A DNA stretch of 64,000 nucleotides from Desmodesmus armatus (GCA_007449985.2 VIIQ02000621.1:310001-374000), one strand, 5' to 3'; shown: positions 42,453-64,000, counted from the stretch's first letter. The notes: generated by a model not told the origin, from the letters alone. Made by a program: numbers and translations.

Positions 42453-43720
42453 TCAGGGTGGCAGTGGCATCACCTTGGACCGCAGCAGCCCCATGCACAC
42501 CACACGCTCCTCACTCCTCCTGGCCAGGCGCAGCACTGTTGCGCTTCCTGCCACACTGATTGGTAGGAGTGGCTGGCCTTGTGAGGCATGATCAGGCCGC
42601 AATGGTGCTGACTTGCTGCTGCGCATGCTTGCTTTGATGCTGAAGTGCAAACCACAGAGTCCCCTCCATGTACTTGGCTGTACGATTTTCCACATGTTTG
42701 CGCTCAAAAAGCACAGCACTGCACAGCACAGCCAGACCACTGTCCAAGAACTGTGGCACAGCGGCCATGCACGACCAGTTGGGTGACGCTCATAAGGGGC
42801 GGAGCAGATGCATACATGCATGGCATACAGGAACGCCGTAGAGGCAGCTGCGCTGGAACCGAGGCTGCCAAACATGCAAACGAGCTGTGTCTGTTGCGTT
42901 GCAGCTTACAAAGCGATAGTCATTGCATGCACAGGTGTACACACGGCCACCCTGTCCTGGTGGTGGGTTGCTGCATTGATCCGCTGCAGCACCACTGTCC
43001 AGCTCACCTGCTCCGAGGCGATGAGGTCAGGAGGCACCTGCAGTGTTGCACCCTTAGTGGAATGCCCGCATGAGGCAGTGCTCTCCATCACCAACCCGGA
43101 CAAGAACTGTGTTGTCAAGTGGAGTTCCTGCAGCCCAGTGAGTGCTGTCAGTTTGGCCAGCCCAACAGGTTTGGGCACGTGACATCATATTCATAGTCAT
43201 AGCCGTGAGCAGTCTTATTCAAAGCATGCGGGCTGTGTGTGCTGTGCGACATTGTGAGCCCAGTCATCAAACTCCTGCCCACCTATGCACAGCTTCTGGC
43301 AGCCTGCAAACTGCAGCAGGGGTGTGAAGGCTGCACCAAGCGGGTGAGCCAGCAGGTGGAGGAGCCACCGCACCAACAGCCAGGCAGGTGGTTGTTGGAG
43401 AGTCTGTGAATGCAGGCAGCGCCGAGGGCACACAAGCTTACACGCTGTTCACAGTTGCACCAACCACACATGACTGATGCCATATGCTGCCTTCTGGGGG
43501 GTGTGTATCCACCCATCTCAGCTGCAGACAGGTGCGCGTTGGCATCATCTGTGGGGCGGGAGGGCAAGAGTGGTTTCTCCTGCAGATACTTCACAATAAC
43601 ACAGTGCAGACCATGTGTGTTTTGAACGAGGGTGAAGGTATGAGATGTCAAGGTACTCCCTCTGCCCTGCTGTTGCCTTGCTGGCTGCCTGTGCTGAAGG
43701 GGGCGCCCTCTGCACATGAC
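42453..43720 (-). CDS. Unrecognised gene with a leucine-rich segment (exons incomplete)
   Basis: Three separate stretches on the minus strand look coding. (1) About 43430-43270: SLQQPPAWLLVRWLLHLL-like sequence ending LLQFAGCQKLCIGGQEFDDW. (2) About 43187-43010: KPVGLAKLTALTGLQELHL, an LRR-like repeat, then LVMESTASCGHSTKG, ending at a CAG/GTGAGC donor. (3) About 42630-42453: PLLPISVAGSATVLRLARR and GLLRSKVMPLPP before TGA. A further candidate exon lies at about 43717-43550 (YLDISYLHPRSKHTW). I could not join these with certain phases and cannot name the protein. The LRR assignment rests on one repeat only. Confidence 0.4.
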
Positions 43721-43865
43721 CTTTGCCCAATCACACCAGTGTCACTTTCATCGCCCCAAACTCACTATGCAGCATCCACAATTTTTGCCATACAACCCTC
43801 AGTAAACTCTACATTGGTCTTCTTCTTGGACCCACCCTTCCCCACTCCATCCCAAACCATCAATA

Positions 43866-43938
43866 CGGGCTGTAGGGGTCTCGAACCCCCCGTGAAAGGT
43901 GGCAGCAGCCAGCCTATCACATGGCGCCATGCCAACCC
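43866..43938 (-). other. tRNA-like fragment with a perfect B box
   Basis: On the minus strand GGTTCGAGACC (43887-43877) is a perfect Pol III B box, with a T stem G5/CCCCT. A seven-base acceptor side ACAGCCC pairs at six of seven positions with GGGTTGG placed 72 nt upstream, and the tRNA numbering of the T loop fits. The D arm and anticodon arm do not fold and there is no U33, so this is not a working tRNA. It may be a tRNA relic, a SINE head or chance. Confidence 0.25.
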
Positions 43939-44436
43939 ATCATACTGTGTATGACACTACGTAATGCACACCCGCCCAACCATCCACCCGCCCACCCTAG
44001 TGAAGGAAAAAAGAAGGAAGTGATGTATGCATGTGACAAGTGATGTGTGCATGTGATGCCACCACATTACCACTGCACGTGATGGCCATGCACCACACTA
44101 CCACTGTAAGCGCAAGAATGGGTGTGGCGCATAGACTGGAAACACACAAGTGCAACAAAGTACGCCAACCTCTGTCACATAATTGTGTAGAGAGTACCGC
44201 TTTGCGGTGAAAGTATCTACTTGTAACAACCTCCCCCCCCCCCCATAACTGATATGACGCCAAGCGACATGCCAACACCCAAGAAGGGGAACTAAAAACA
44301 AGAAGGGGAATCGCACGACACACGACATGATGACAGCACACATACACACACAGACGTCGCCATCACAATGACACATGATCAAGAAGTAGCTTGCAACCAT
44401 TCACACACATTCACCAAAACGCGCACACGCACACGC

Positions 44437-44562
<126 letters not shown>

Positions 44563-44761
44563 CACACACATCGTGCATGAATATCATGGTGGGGTGTTGT
44601 TCCTTGCAAGCATGCTGCAATCTATTTTCATGCTTGTACACAATGCGCGCCCCTGCCTCCCCCCCCCCACACACACCGCCTGCCTTCACCCCACCACCCA
44701 CCCAGCAACCGGTAGTTTACCCCCACTGTACATGACCCCCCCCCTCTACTGACCCAAGCAA

Positions 44762-47700
44762 AAGGCCTCACGAGTGTGATGGCGTCACCATCACACACAC
44801 AAGGTCACACGGGAGCGTACCCAGCGTGACAACAACTGCTGACACTAACAGACACGCATCACAACAAAAGGGCTCATGAGTGTGATGGCGTCACCATCAC
44901 ACACACAAGGTCACACGGGTAGGGGCGCACCCAGCGTGACAACAACTGCTGACACACACGCATCACAAAAAATCAGGGCTCACGAGTGTGATGGCGTCAC
45001 CATCACACACACAAGGTCACACGGGTAGGGGCGCACCCAGCGTGACAACAACTGCTGACACTCACACACACGCATCACAAGAAATAAGGGCTAATGAGTG
45101 TGATGGTGATGCCATCACACAGAGGGTGACACGGGTAGGGGCGCACCCAGCGTGACAACAACTGCTGACACACACGCATCAAAAAAAATCAGGGCTCATG
45201 CGTGTGATGGCGTCACCATCACACACACAAGGTCACACGGGTAGGGGCGCACCCAGCGTGACAACAACTGCTACTACTCACACACAAGGTCACACGGGTA
45301 GGGGCGCACCCAGCGTGACAACCACTGCTGACACTAACACAGACGCATCACAAAATCAGGGCTCATGAGTGTGATGGCGTCACCATCACACACACAAGGT
45401 CACACGGGTAGGGGCGCACCCAGCGCGGCAACAACTGCTACTACTCACACACAAGGTCACACGGGTAGGGGCGCACCCAGCGTGACAACAACTGCTGACA
45501 CTCACACACACGCATCACAAGAAATAAGGGCTAATGAGTGTGATGGTGATGCCATCACACACAGGGTCACACGGGTAGGGGCGCACCCAGCGTGACAACA
45601 ACTGCTACTCCTCACACACAAGGTCACACGGGTAGGGGCGCACCCAGCGTGACAACAACTGCTGACACACACGCATCACAACAAATCAGGGTTCATGCGT
45701 GTGATGGCGTCACCATCACACACACGAGGTCACCCGGGTAGGGGCGCACCCAGCGTGACAACAACTGCTACTACTCACACACAAGGTCACACGGGTAGGG
45801 GCGCACCCAGCGTGACAACAACTGCTACTACTCACACACAAGGTCACACAGGTAGGGGCGCACCCAGCGTGACAACAACTGCTGACACACACGCATCACA
45901 AAAAATCAGGGCTCATGAGTGTGATGGCGTCACCATCACACACACAAGGTCACACGGGTAGGGGCGCACCCAGCGTGACAAAAACTGCTGACACTAACAC
46001 AGACGCATCACAAAATCAGGGCTCATGAGTGTGATGGCGTCACCATCACACACACAAGGTCACACGGGTAGGGGCGCACCCAGCGTGACAACAACTGCTA
46101 CTACTCACACACAAGGTCACACGGGTAGGGGCGCACCCAGCGTGACAACAACTGCTGACACTCACACACACGCATCACAAGAAATAAGGGCTCATGAGTG
46201 TGATGGTGATGCCATCACACACAGGGTCTCACAGGTAGGGGCGCACCCAGCATGACAACAACTGCTACTACTCACACACAAGGTCACACGGGTAGGGGCG
46301 CACCCAGCGTGACAACAACTGCTGACACACACGCATCACAAAAAATAAGGGCTCATGAGTGTGATGGCGTCACCATCACACACACAATGTCACACGGGTA
46401 GGGGCGCACCCAGCGTGACAACAACTGCTACTACTCACACACAAGGTCACACGGGTAGGGGCGCACCCAGCGTGACAACAACTGCTGACACTAACACAGA
46501 CGCATCACAAAATCAGGGTTCATGAGTGTGATGGCGTCACCACCACACACACAAGGTCACACGGGTAGGGGCGCACCCAGCGTGACAACAACTGCTGACA
46601 CTCACACACACGCATCACAAGAAATAAGGGCTAATGAGTGTGATGGTGATGCCATCACACACACAAGGTCACACGGGTAGGGGCGCACCCAGCGTGACAA
46701 CAACTGCTACTACTCACACACAAGGTCACCCGGGTAGGGGCGCACCCAGCGTGACAACAACTGCTACTACTCACACACAAGGTCACACAGGTAGGGGCGC
46801 ACCCAGCGTGACAACAACTGCTGACACACACGCATCACAAAAAATCAGGGCTCATGAGTGTGATGGCGTCACCATCACACACACAAGGTCACACGGGTAG
46901 GGGCGCACCCAGCGTGACAACCACTGCTGACACACACGCATCACAAAAAATCAGGGCTCATGAGTGTGATGGCGTCACCATCACACACACAAGGTCACAC
47001 GGGTAGGGGCGCACCCAGCGTGACAAAAACTGCTGACACTAACACAGACGCATCACAAAATCAGGGCTCATGAGTGTGATGGCGTCACCATCACACACAC
47101 AAGGTCACACGGGTAGGGGCGCACCCAGCGTGACAACAACTGCTACTACTCACACACAAGGTCACACGGGTAGGGGCGCACCCAGCGTGACAACAACTGC
47201 TGACACTCACACACACGCATCACAAGAAATAAGGGCTCATGAGTGTGATGGTGATGCCATCACACACAGGGTCACACGGGTAGGGGCGCACCCAGCATGA
47301 CAACAACTGCTACTACTCACACACAAGGTCACACGGGTAGGGGCGCACCCAGCGTGACAACAACTGCTGACACACACGCATCACAAAAAATAAGGGCTCA
47401 TGAGTGTGATGGCGTCACCATCACACACACAATGTCACACGGGTAGGGGCGCACCCAGCGTGACAACAACTGCTACTACTCACACACAAGGTCACACGGG
47501 TAGGGGCGCACCCAGCGTGACAACAACTGCTGACACTAACACAGACGCATCACAAAATCAGGGCTCATGAGTGTGATGGCGTCACCACCACACACACAAG
47601 GTCACACGGGTAGGGGCGCACCCAGCGTGACAACAACTGCTGACACTCACACACACGCATCACAAGAAATAAGGGCTAATGAGTGTGATGGTGATGCCAT

Positions 47701-50700
47701 CACACACACAAGGTCACACGGGTAGGGGCGCACCCAGCGTGACAACAACTGCTACTACTCACACACAAGGTCACCCGGGTAGGGGCGCACCCAGCGTGAC
47801 AACAACTGCTACTACTCACACACAAGGTCACACAGGTAGGGGCGCACCCAGCGTGACAACAACTGCTGACACACACGCATCACAAAAAATCAGGGCTCAT
47901 GAGTGTGATGGCGTCACCATCACACACACAAGGTCACACGGGTAGGGGCGCACCCAGCGTGACAACCACTGCTGACACTAACACAGACGCATCACAAAAT
48001 CAGGGCTCATGCGTGTGATGGCGTCGCCATCACACACACAAGGTCACACGGGTAGGGGCGCACCCAGCGTGACAAAAACTGCTGACACTAACACAGACGC
48101 ATCACAAAATCAGGGCTCATGAGTGTGATGGCGTCACCATCACACACACAAGGTCACACGGGTAGGGGCGCACCCAGCGTGACAACAACTGCTACTACTC
48201 ACACACAAGGTCACACGGGTAGGGGCGCACCCAGCGTGACAACAACTGCTGACACTCACACACACGCATCACAAGAAATAAGGGCTCATGAGTGTGATGG
48301 TGATGCCATCACACACAGGGTCTCACAGGTAGGGGCGCACCCAGCATGACAACAACTGCTACTACTCACACACAAGGTCACACGGGTAGGGGCGCACCCA
48401 GCGTGACAACAACTGCTGACACACACGCATCACAAAAAATAAGGGCTCATGAGTGTGATGGCGTCACCATCACACACACAATGTCACACGGGTAGGGGCG
48501 CACCCAGCGTGACAACAACTGCTACTACTCACACACAAGGTCACACGGGTAGGGGCGCACCCAGCGTGACAACAACTGCTGACACTAACACAGACGCATC
48601 ACAAAATCAGGGTTCATGAGTGTGATGGCGTCACCACCACACACACAAGGTCACACGGGTAGGGGCGCACCCAGCGTGACAACAACTGCTGACACTCACA
48701 CACACGCATCACAAGAAATAAGGGCTAATGAGTGTGATGGTGATGCCATCACACACACAAGGTCACACGGGTAGGGGCGCACCCAGCGTGACAACAACTG
48801 CTACTACTCACACACAAGGTCACCCGGGTAGGGGCGCACCCAGCGTGACAACAACTGCTACTACTCACACACAAGGTCACACAGGTAGGGGCGCACCCAG
48901 CGTGACAACAACTGCTGACACACACGCATCACAAAAAATCAGGGCTCATGAGTGTGATGGCGTCACCATCACACACACAAGGTCACACGGGTAGGGGCGC
49001 ACCCAGCGTGACAACCACTGCTGACACACACGCATCACAAAAAATCAGGGCTCATGAGTGTGATGGCGTCACCATCACACACACAAGGTCACACGGGTAG
49101 GGGCGCACCCAGCGTGACAAAAACTGCTGACACTAACACAGACGCATCACAAAATCAGGGCTCATGAGTGTGATGGCGTCACCATCACACACACAAGGTC
49201 ACACGGGTAGGGGCGCACCCAGCGTGACAACAACTGCTACTACTCACACACAAGGTCACACGGGTAGGGGCGCACCCAGCGTGACAACAACTGCTGACAC
49301 TCACACACACGCATCACAAGAAATAAGGGCTCATGAGTGTGATGGTGATGCCATCACACACAGGGTCACACGGGTAGGGGCGCACCCAGCATGACAACAA
49401 CTGCTACTACTCACACACAAGGTCACACGGGTAGGGGCGCACCCAGCGTGACAACAACTGCTGACACACACGCATCACAAAAAATAAGGGCTCATGAGTG
49501 TGATGGCGTCACCATCACACACACAATGTCACACGGGTAGGGGCGCACCCAGCGTGACAACAACTGCTACTACTCACACACAAGGTCACACGGGTAGGGG
49601 CGCACCCAGCGTGACAACAACTGCTGACACTAACACAGACGCATCACAAAATCAGGGCTCATGAGTGTGATGGCGTCACCACCACACACACAAGGTCACA
49701 CGGGTAGGGGCGCACCCAGCGTGACAACAACTGCTGACACTCACACACACGCATCACAAGAAATAAGGGCTAATGAGTGTGATGGTGATGCCATCACACA
49801 CACAAGGTCACACGGGTAGGGGCGCACCCAGCGTGACAACAACTGCTACTACTCACACACAAGGTCACCCGGGTAGGGGCGCACCCAGCGTGACAACAAC
49901 TGCTACTACTCACACACAAGGTCACACAGGTAGGGGCGCACCCAGCGTGACAACAACTGCTGACACACACGCATCACAAAAAATCAGGGCTCATGAGTGT
50001 GATGGCGTCACCATCACACACACAAGGTCACACGGGTAGGGGCGCACCCAGCGTGACAACCACTGCTGACACTAACACAGACGCATCACAAAATCAGGGC
50101 TCATGCGTGTGATGGCGTCGCCATCACACACACAAGGTCACACGGGTAGGGGCGCACCCAGCGTGACAACAACTGCTACTACTCACAAACAAGGTCACAC
50201 GGGTAGGGGCGCACCCAGCGTGACAACAACTGCTGACACTCACACACACGCATCACAAGAAATAAGGGCTAATGAGTGTGATGGTGATGCCATCACACAC
50301 AGGGTCACACGGGTAGGGGCGCACCCAGCGTGACAACAACTGCTACTACTCACACACAAGGTCACACGGTTAGGGGCGCACCCAGCGTGACAACAACTGC
50401 TGACACACACGCATCACAAAAAATCAGGGCTCATGAGTGTGATGGCGTCACCATCACACACACAATGTCACACGGGTAGGGGCGCACCCAGCGTGACAAC
50501 AACTGCTGACACTCACACACACGCATCACAAGAAATAAGGGCTAATGAGTGTGATGGTGATGCCATCACACACACAAGGTCACACGGGTAGGGGCGCACC
50601 CAGCGTGACAACAACTGCTACTACTCACACACAAGGTCACACGGGTAGGGGCGCACCCAGCGTGACAACAACTGCTGACACACACGCATCACAAAAAATC

Positions 50701-53285
50701 AGGGCTCATGAGTGTGATGGCGTCACCATCACACACACAAGGTCACACGGGTAGGGGCGCACCCAGCGTGACAACAACTGCTACTACTCACACACAAGGT
50801 CACACGGGTAGGGGCGCACCCAGCGTGACAACAACTGCTGACACTAACACAGACGCATCACAAAATCAGGGCTCATGAGTGTGATGGCGTCACCACCACA
50901 CACACAAGGTCACACGGGTAGGGGCGCACCCAGCGTGACAACAACTGCTGACACTCACACACACTCATCACAAGAAATAAGGGCTAATGAGTGTGATGGT
51001 GATGCCACCACACACACAAGGTCACACGGGTAGGGGCGCACCCAGCGTGACAACAACTGCTACTCCTCACACACAAGGTCACACGGGTAGGGGCGCACCC
51101 AGCGTGACAACAACTGCTACGACTCACACACAAGATCACACGGGTAGGGGCGCACCCAGCGTGACAACAACTGCTGACACACACGCATCACAACAAATCA
51201 GGGCTCATGAGTGTGATGGCGTCACCATCACACACACAAGGTCACACGGGTAGGTGCGCACCCAGCGTGACAACAACTGCTACTACTCACACACAAGGTC
51301 ACACGGGTAGGGGCGCACCCAGCGTGACAACAACTGCTGACACACACGCATCACAAAAAATCAGGGCTCATGAGTGTGATGGCGTCACCATCACACACAC
51401 AAGGTCACACGGGTAGGGGCGCACCCAGCGTGACAACGACTGCTGACACACACGCATCACAAGAAATAAGGGCTCATGAGTGTGATGGCGTCACCATCAC
51501 ACACACAAGGTCACACGGGTAGGGGGGCACCCAGCGTGACAACAACTGCTACTACTCACACACAAGGTCACACGGGTAGGGGCGCACCCAGCGTGACAAC
51601 AACTGCTGACACACACGCATCACAAAAAATCAGGGCTCATGAGTGTGATGGCGTCACCATCACACACACAAGGTCACACGGGTAGGTGCGCACCCAGCGT
51701 GACAACGACTGCTGACACACACGCATCACAAATAATCAGGGCTCATGAGTGTGATGGCGTCACCATCACACACACAAGGTCACACGGGTAGGGGCGCACC
51801 CAGCGTGACAACAACTGCTGACACACACGCATCACAAAAAATAAGGGCTCATGAGTGTGATGGCGTCACCATCACACACACAATGTCACACGGGTAGGGG
51901 CGCACCCAGCGTGACAACAACTGCTACTACTCACACACGCATCACAAGAAATAAGGGCTCATGACTGTGATAGTGATGCCATCACACACACAAGGTCACA
52001 CGGGTAGGGGCGCACCCAGCGTGACAACAACTGCTACTACTCACACACAAGGTCACACGGGTAGGGGCGCACCCAGCGTGACAACAACTGCTGACACACA
52101 CGCATCACAAAAAATCAGGGCTCATGAGTGTGATGGCGTCACCATCACACACACAAGGTCACACGGGTAGGTGCGCACCCAGCGTGACAACGACTGCTGA
52201 CACACACGCATCACAAGAAATAAGGGCTCATGAGTGTGATGGCGTCACCATCACACACACAAGGTCACACGGGTAGGGGGGCACCCAGCGTGACAACAAC
52301 TGCTGACACACACGCATCACAAAAAAACAGGGCTCATGAGTGTGATGGCGTCACCATCACACACACAATGTCACACGGGTAGGGGCGCACCCAGCGTGAC
52401 AACAACTGCTACTACTCACACACGCATCACAAGAAATAAGGGCTCATGACTGTGATAGTGATGCCATCACACACACAAGGTCACACGGGTAGGGGCGCAC
52501 CCAGCGTGACAACAACTGCTACTACTCACACACAATGTCACACGGGTAGGGGCGCACCCAGCGTGACAACAACTGCTACTACTCACACACGCATCACAAG
52601 AAATAAGGGCTCATGACTGTGATAGTGATGCCATCACACACACAAGGTCACACGGGTAGGGGCGCACCCAGCGTGACAACAACTGCTACTACTCACACAC
52701 AAGGTCACACGGGTAGGGGCGCACCCAGCGTGACAACAACTGCTGACACTAACACACACGCATCACAGAAAATAAGGGCTCATGAGTGTGATGGCGTCAC
52801 CATCACACACACAAGGTCACACGGGTAGGGGCGCACCCAGCGTGACAACAACTGCTACTACTCACACAGGGTCACACGGGTAGGGGCGCACCCAGCGTGA
52901 CAACAACTGCTACTACTCACACACAAGGTCACACGGGTAGGGGCGCACCCAGCGTGACAACAACTGCTGACACACACGCATCACAAGAAATCAGGGCTCA
53001 TGAGTTTGATGGCGTCACCATCACACACACAAGGTCACATGGGCAGGGGCGCACCCAGCGTGACAACTGCTAGTACTCACACACAAGGTCACACGGGTAG
53101 GGGCGCACCCAGCGTGACAACAACTGCTGACACTCACACACACGCATCACAAGAATTAAGGGCCAATGAGTGTGATGGTGATGCCATCACACACAGGGTC
53201 ACACGGGTAGGGGCGCACCCAGCGTGACAACAACTGCTGACACACACGCATCACAAAAACAAGGGCTCATGAGTGTGATGGCGGT
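44762..53285. repeat. 8.5-kb satellite array of mixed 57-bp and ~106-bp units
   Basis: The array is built from a 45-bp core (example 45782-45826, starting CAAGGTCACACGGGTAGG and ending ACAACAACTGCT) joined to one of two heads: a short head (ACTACTCACACA; whole unit 57 bp, example 45770-45826) or a long head carrying CGCATCACAAA, GGGCTCATGAG and an inverted repeat (whole unit about 106 bp). Variants include loop TGATG in place of CGTCA. Because 57 is a multiple of 3, runs of short units leave open frames (THTQGHTGRGAPSVTTTA), but the 106-bp unit breaks them, so it is not coding. Edges are ragged: the first unit (44762) and last unit (53285) are the most divergent. Confidence 0.95.
46025..50212. 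repeat. Higher-order repeat, 2 x 2,094 bp (each 1,045 + 1,049 bp)
   Basis: Landmarks recur at 46025, 47070, 48119 and 49164, and at 46634, 47679, 48728 and 49773 (steps 1,045, 1,049, 1,045). Alternate half-units share private variants: GGGTCTCACAGG occurs in the halves at 46025 and 48119 but GGGTCACACGGG in those at 47070 and 49164; GTGATGGCGTCGCCATC occurs only near the end of the second and fourth halves. So a ~1,047-bp block duplicated, diverged, and the pair duplicated again. Confidence 0.85.
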
Positions 53286-54357
53286 CCTATGCACATACAA
53301 GATCACCAGATAGACCGGGACAGGTACTGCCCCCTCCTGTGAGGCCTGCATCCTGGAATCCATCGCTGTAACAGCTGCGCCAATAGCCCATGGTCGGCAG
53401 TGTTGGCCTGTGTGGGGCTGGTGTGGCTGCGCTGGTGTGGCTGCGCTGGTGTGGCTGCGCTGGTGGGGTTGGGCCGCCAGGTTGACGATCAATGCTTGCC
53501 AGCAGGGAAAGGCTGCCTTCTGGAGTTGCTGCTGGCTGGCTGGCGCAATCGGGCGAAGTCTTCAAGCTGAGCGTCAGACCCTGCGAGTGGCAGCACAAAT
53601 TACTTCATATGGCGTACGATGTTGGCTGCACGTGCTTGCAAGCAGATTATGGCACCCCTGCCCCTGGAACACAACAGAGGCTGCAGTCACGACTTGACAC
53701 ATACCCCAGCTAGCTAGGGTGCTGAGGCCAACAGCAGCAGCAACAGGATCAAATACACCCCGTGAGCCAGCCAGGCAAACTCACCCCGCGCACATCACCA
53801 GACCGCAGCAGCCATCCACCTTTCCTTGGTAGCCCTTGGTAAAGGCATCGGTAAGGTACCAACAGATCCATGGGACTTGGTGGGCTCCAGCTGAACTTGT
53901 ACTAGACCTGTGGGGCAGGCAAGCAGCCAAGGGTGAACGGCAGGAAGCAAGTAGGGTGGCGCAGGCAAAATGATAAGCCTATCTGTGGAAGGGTTGCATG
54001 TCGTTGCAGCATGCAGATTCTGTTGATGCACGACCAGCATGCCAGCAGAATGTTGAGGCTGCTAGCAAGCGGTCAGCAGACAACAACAGCAATGCGCGGG
54101 CAAGGCTGCTGATGCCAAGCTGTGTTTGAGAGACTGCCTGACAGCTGCATACGATCACGGTTATGTCGGCAGCATGTGGACCTAAGCTGACGACGAGACT
54201 GACCTGTGTGGTGGACACCGTGCGGTGGTGTAGGACCAGGAGGTACTGCTGGGTGGAGCAGCTGCTGCTGATGCTGAGCATGAATAGCCAGGAAGGATCC
54301 CTGCGACGCATACAAGCACATTTTTCATCCATATTGATGGTATGATAGCTGCCTTCA
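53286..54357. other. Region between the satellite and the kinase gene
   Basis: No certain gene is seen. A 14-bp minisatellite (unit GCTGCGCTGGTGTG, three copies) lies at about 53420-53466. On the minus strand, short open stretches at 53979-54383 have weak coding character and could be 3' exons of the kinase gene. Confidence 0.35.
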
Positions 54358-54843
54358 TCATCCAACCATGCATCTGCGCACACAACGGATTTCCTCTGCT
54401 TGAGCGATGTTGGCAGCTGCTAGGGCCACCTCGGCTTGAATCCACACGCTACATGATTCCACAGAGAAGTTGAGGTGAACCGTGCCCAAGCGAGACAAAG
54501 GAAGCCGTGTCCTACCTCTGCACCACCTGCGGAAGCCACCAGCATCCAGTATACCGGGGTAGTCTGCTGGGGTGCTGTCTTCAGAAGGGTTGTGGCCCGC
54601 TTGAAAGTTTGAGCCGTACGAAAAGCTATAACCCACTGCGAGCTGCAGCTGGAGGCGAGACTGGCACGAGAAAGGCCACTGCATTTGCCGACTGCTTCTG
54701 CTTGAGTTGATAATGGTAATACAGATACACTGAAAGATTGTCCAGTCTTTTGCGGGAGGTGCATATGGGAAAGTTGACATGGGGAGCGGCTTAGCCAGGC
54801 TTGCCCGACCACGACCCAAATTCAATGGCGTTTGAAACAGCAA
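54358..54843 (-). CDS. Possible terminal exons of the kinase gene
   Basis: The frame contains AVGYSFSYGSNFQAGHNPSE and DYPGILDAGGFRRW, followed by a possible donor (CGCAG/GTGGTG), and later VHLNFSVESCSVWIQAEVAL to a TGA at 54358. Composition suggests coding, and the position follows the last resolved kinase-gene exon (55798-55613, phase 2). I could not fix the splice sites. It may equally be a separate small gene. Confidence 0.3.
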   Translation of the reverse strand: MLFQTPLNLGRGRASLAKPLPMSTFPYAPPAKDWTIFQCICITIINSSRSSRQMQWPFSCQSRLQLQLAVGYSFSYGSNFQAGHNPSEDSTPADYPGILDAGGFRRWCRGRTRLPLSRLGTVHLNFSVESCSVWIQAEVALAAANIAQAEEIRCVRRCMVG

Positions 54844-55612
54844 AATAACAAACTAGCATAGGGCTCCGTTTCCACATATAAGGGCACTGGAGTGAAATTA
54901 ATGCATCAAGAAAAATAATTGCGGGCAGAGGTTTCATCCCGCCAGCCATCTCCCGCCGTTTGAGCCGACCAGCCAGCAGTAAGCCAGCAGGGTAGGACAA
55001 GAAAATGCATCACAGTCCTCCAACTACACAGATTTTTCTTCTGGTCATCTCAGACTAGAACCATCCTGGCAACAGAAAATGCCACAATCACACCTCACAA
55101 TGGATTGCACATCAAACCAGTTGCGCGCCAACTGCTGTTGCTGCCACCAGGCTGCTGTTGCTGCCGCCAGGCTGCTGTACTGCCACATTGAACAACAGTG
55201 CGCAGGTGGAAGCTGCTGCTTAGAGCTTGCAACACCCTGCCCCTTCAGCACTGATGGTCTGAAACCACCACAGTGACTGCCAGCGCCATCGCGGAATTAC
55301 ACAGCCTGGCTATCGCAACTGGGATCACTGCGGCACCAGTGCAAAAACATAACATGCAGCACATTCAGACCCTGTGATTGTTGACGTTTTGTGGCAGCCT
55401 GCATCTCACTCTCTCAGCAGACTGAATATGCCCAAAATCCAGACGGAGGGAGAACCCCAACGTCAGCATGCAAACCCTTGGAGTTGGGAGGGGGGAAGGA
55501 AGAGGTCAGAAGTTGAGCATTTTTCCTGAGGAGGCAAGTCCATGTGCAGCATGTCCACAAGAGACACCACACAGGTCAGCCCTGTCATGCCTCTGACACC
55601 GGCCCTTCTTAC

Positions 55613-64000
<8,388 letters not shown>

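Noticed and set aside
45365..53227. Many 66-97-codon open frames with THTQGHTGRGAPSVTTT repeats
   Set aside because: They arise because the 57-bp unit is a multiple of three; 106-bp units break them, both strands are open, and there are no splice or start features. They are satellite, not genes.
44762..53285. CRISPR-like look (regular repeats with alternating segments)
   Set aside because: The 'spacers' are themselves repeats, unit length varies, no cas genes are present and the DNA is eukaryotic.

Overview
The window looks like nuclear DNA of a green alga of the Chlamydomonadales/volvocine type. The evidence is intron-rich genes with GT-AG splicing and phases that can be followed exon to exon; TGTAA-type poly(A) signals; Ala/Gln-rich low-complexity coding sequence; a secreted protein with an (SP)n hydroxyproline-rich segment; long CA/TG microsatellites; and a tyrosine-recombinase-class (kangaroo/DIRS-like) retroelement. 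A homologue of the ciliary transition-zone protein AHI1/jouberin suggests a flagellated organism. I do not name a species. No bacterial features, CRISPR array or complete RNA gene were found.

Layout. 1-12.3 kb: a secreted, probably GPI-anchored glycosidase-like gene (+, 1257-4778) carries an exact 983-bp internal tandem duplication. It lies inside a 4.4-kb tandem duplication that left two broken 3'-end copies (AHI1 tail 5729-7911, glycosidase exon 3 at 7913-9198) between the intact glycosidase gene and the intact AHI1-like gene (-, 10129-18532). 19.1-20.8 kb: an ADPRM-like metallophosphoesterase (+) with one apparent 1-nt frameshift. 21.4-27.0 kb: a large secreted protein in 8 exons (+). 27.9-29.3 kb: a small Cys-rich protein in 4 exons (+). 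31.1-35.4 kb: a retroelement with split direct repeats and an RT/RNase H/methyltransferase-like ORF but no recognisable tyrosine recombinase. 37.1-41.8 kb: a sugar-lactone oxidase (GULLO type, -) in 9 exons. 42.5-43.7 kb: an unrecognised minus-strand gene with a leucine-rich segment.

44.4-53.3 kb: a CA microsatellite, then an 8.5-kb satellite array with a 2,094-bp higher-order repeat and hairpin-forming motifs. 54.4-64 kb: an MPS1/TTK-type protein kinase (-), open at the right edge, whose C-terminal exons occur as a duplicated module; the intron of one copy holds a 400-bp CA expansion.

The genes do not form one pathway. AHI1 (cilium base) and MPS1 (spindle checkpoint or centriole/basal body) are both microtubule-organelle genes but lie about 40 kb apart. 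The recurrent theme is local tandem duplication at scales from 33 bp to 4.4 kb, several events cutting through exons. Exon boundaries were inferred by eye from splice consensus, phase and recalled family similarity; no alignment or RNA evidence was available.
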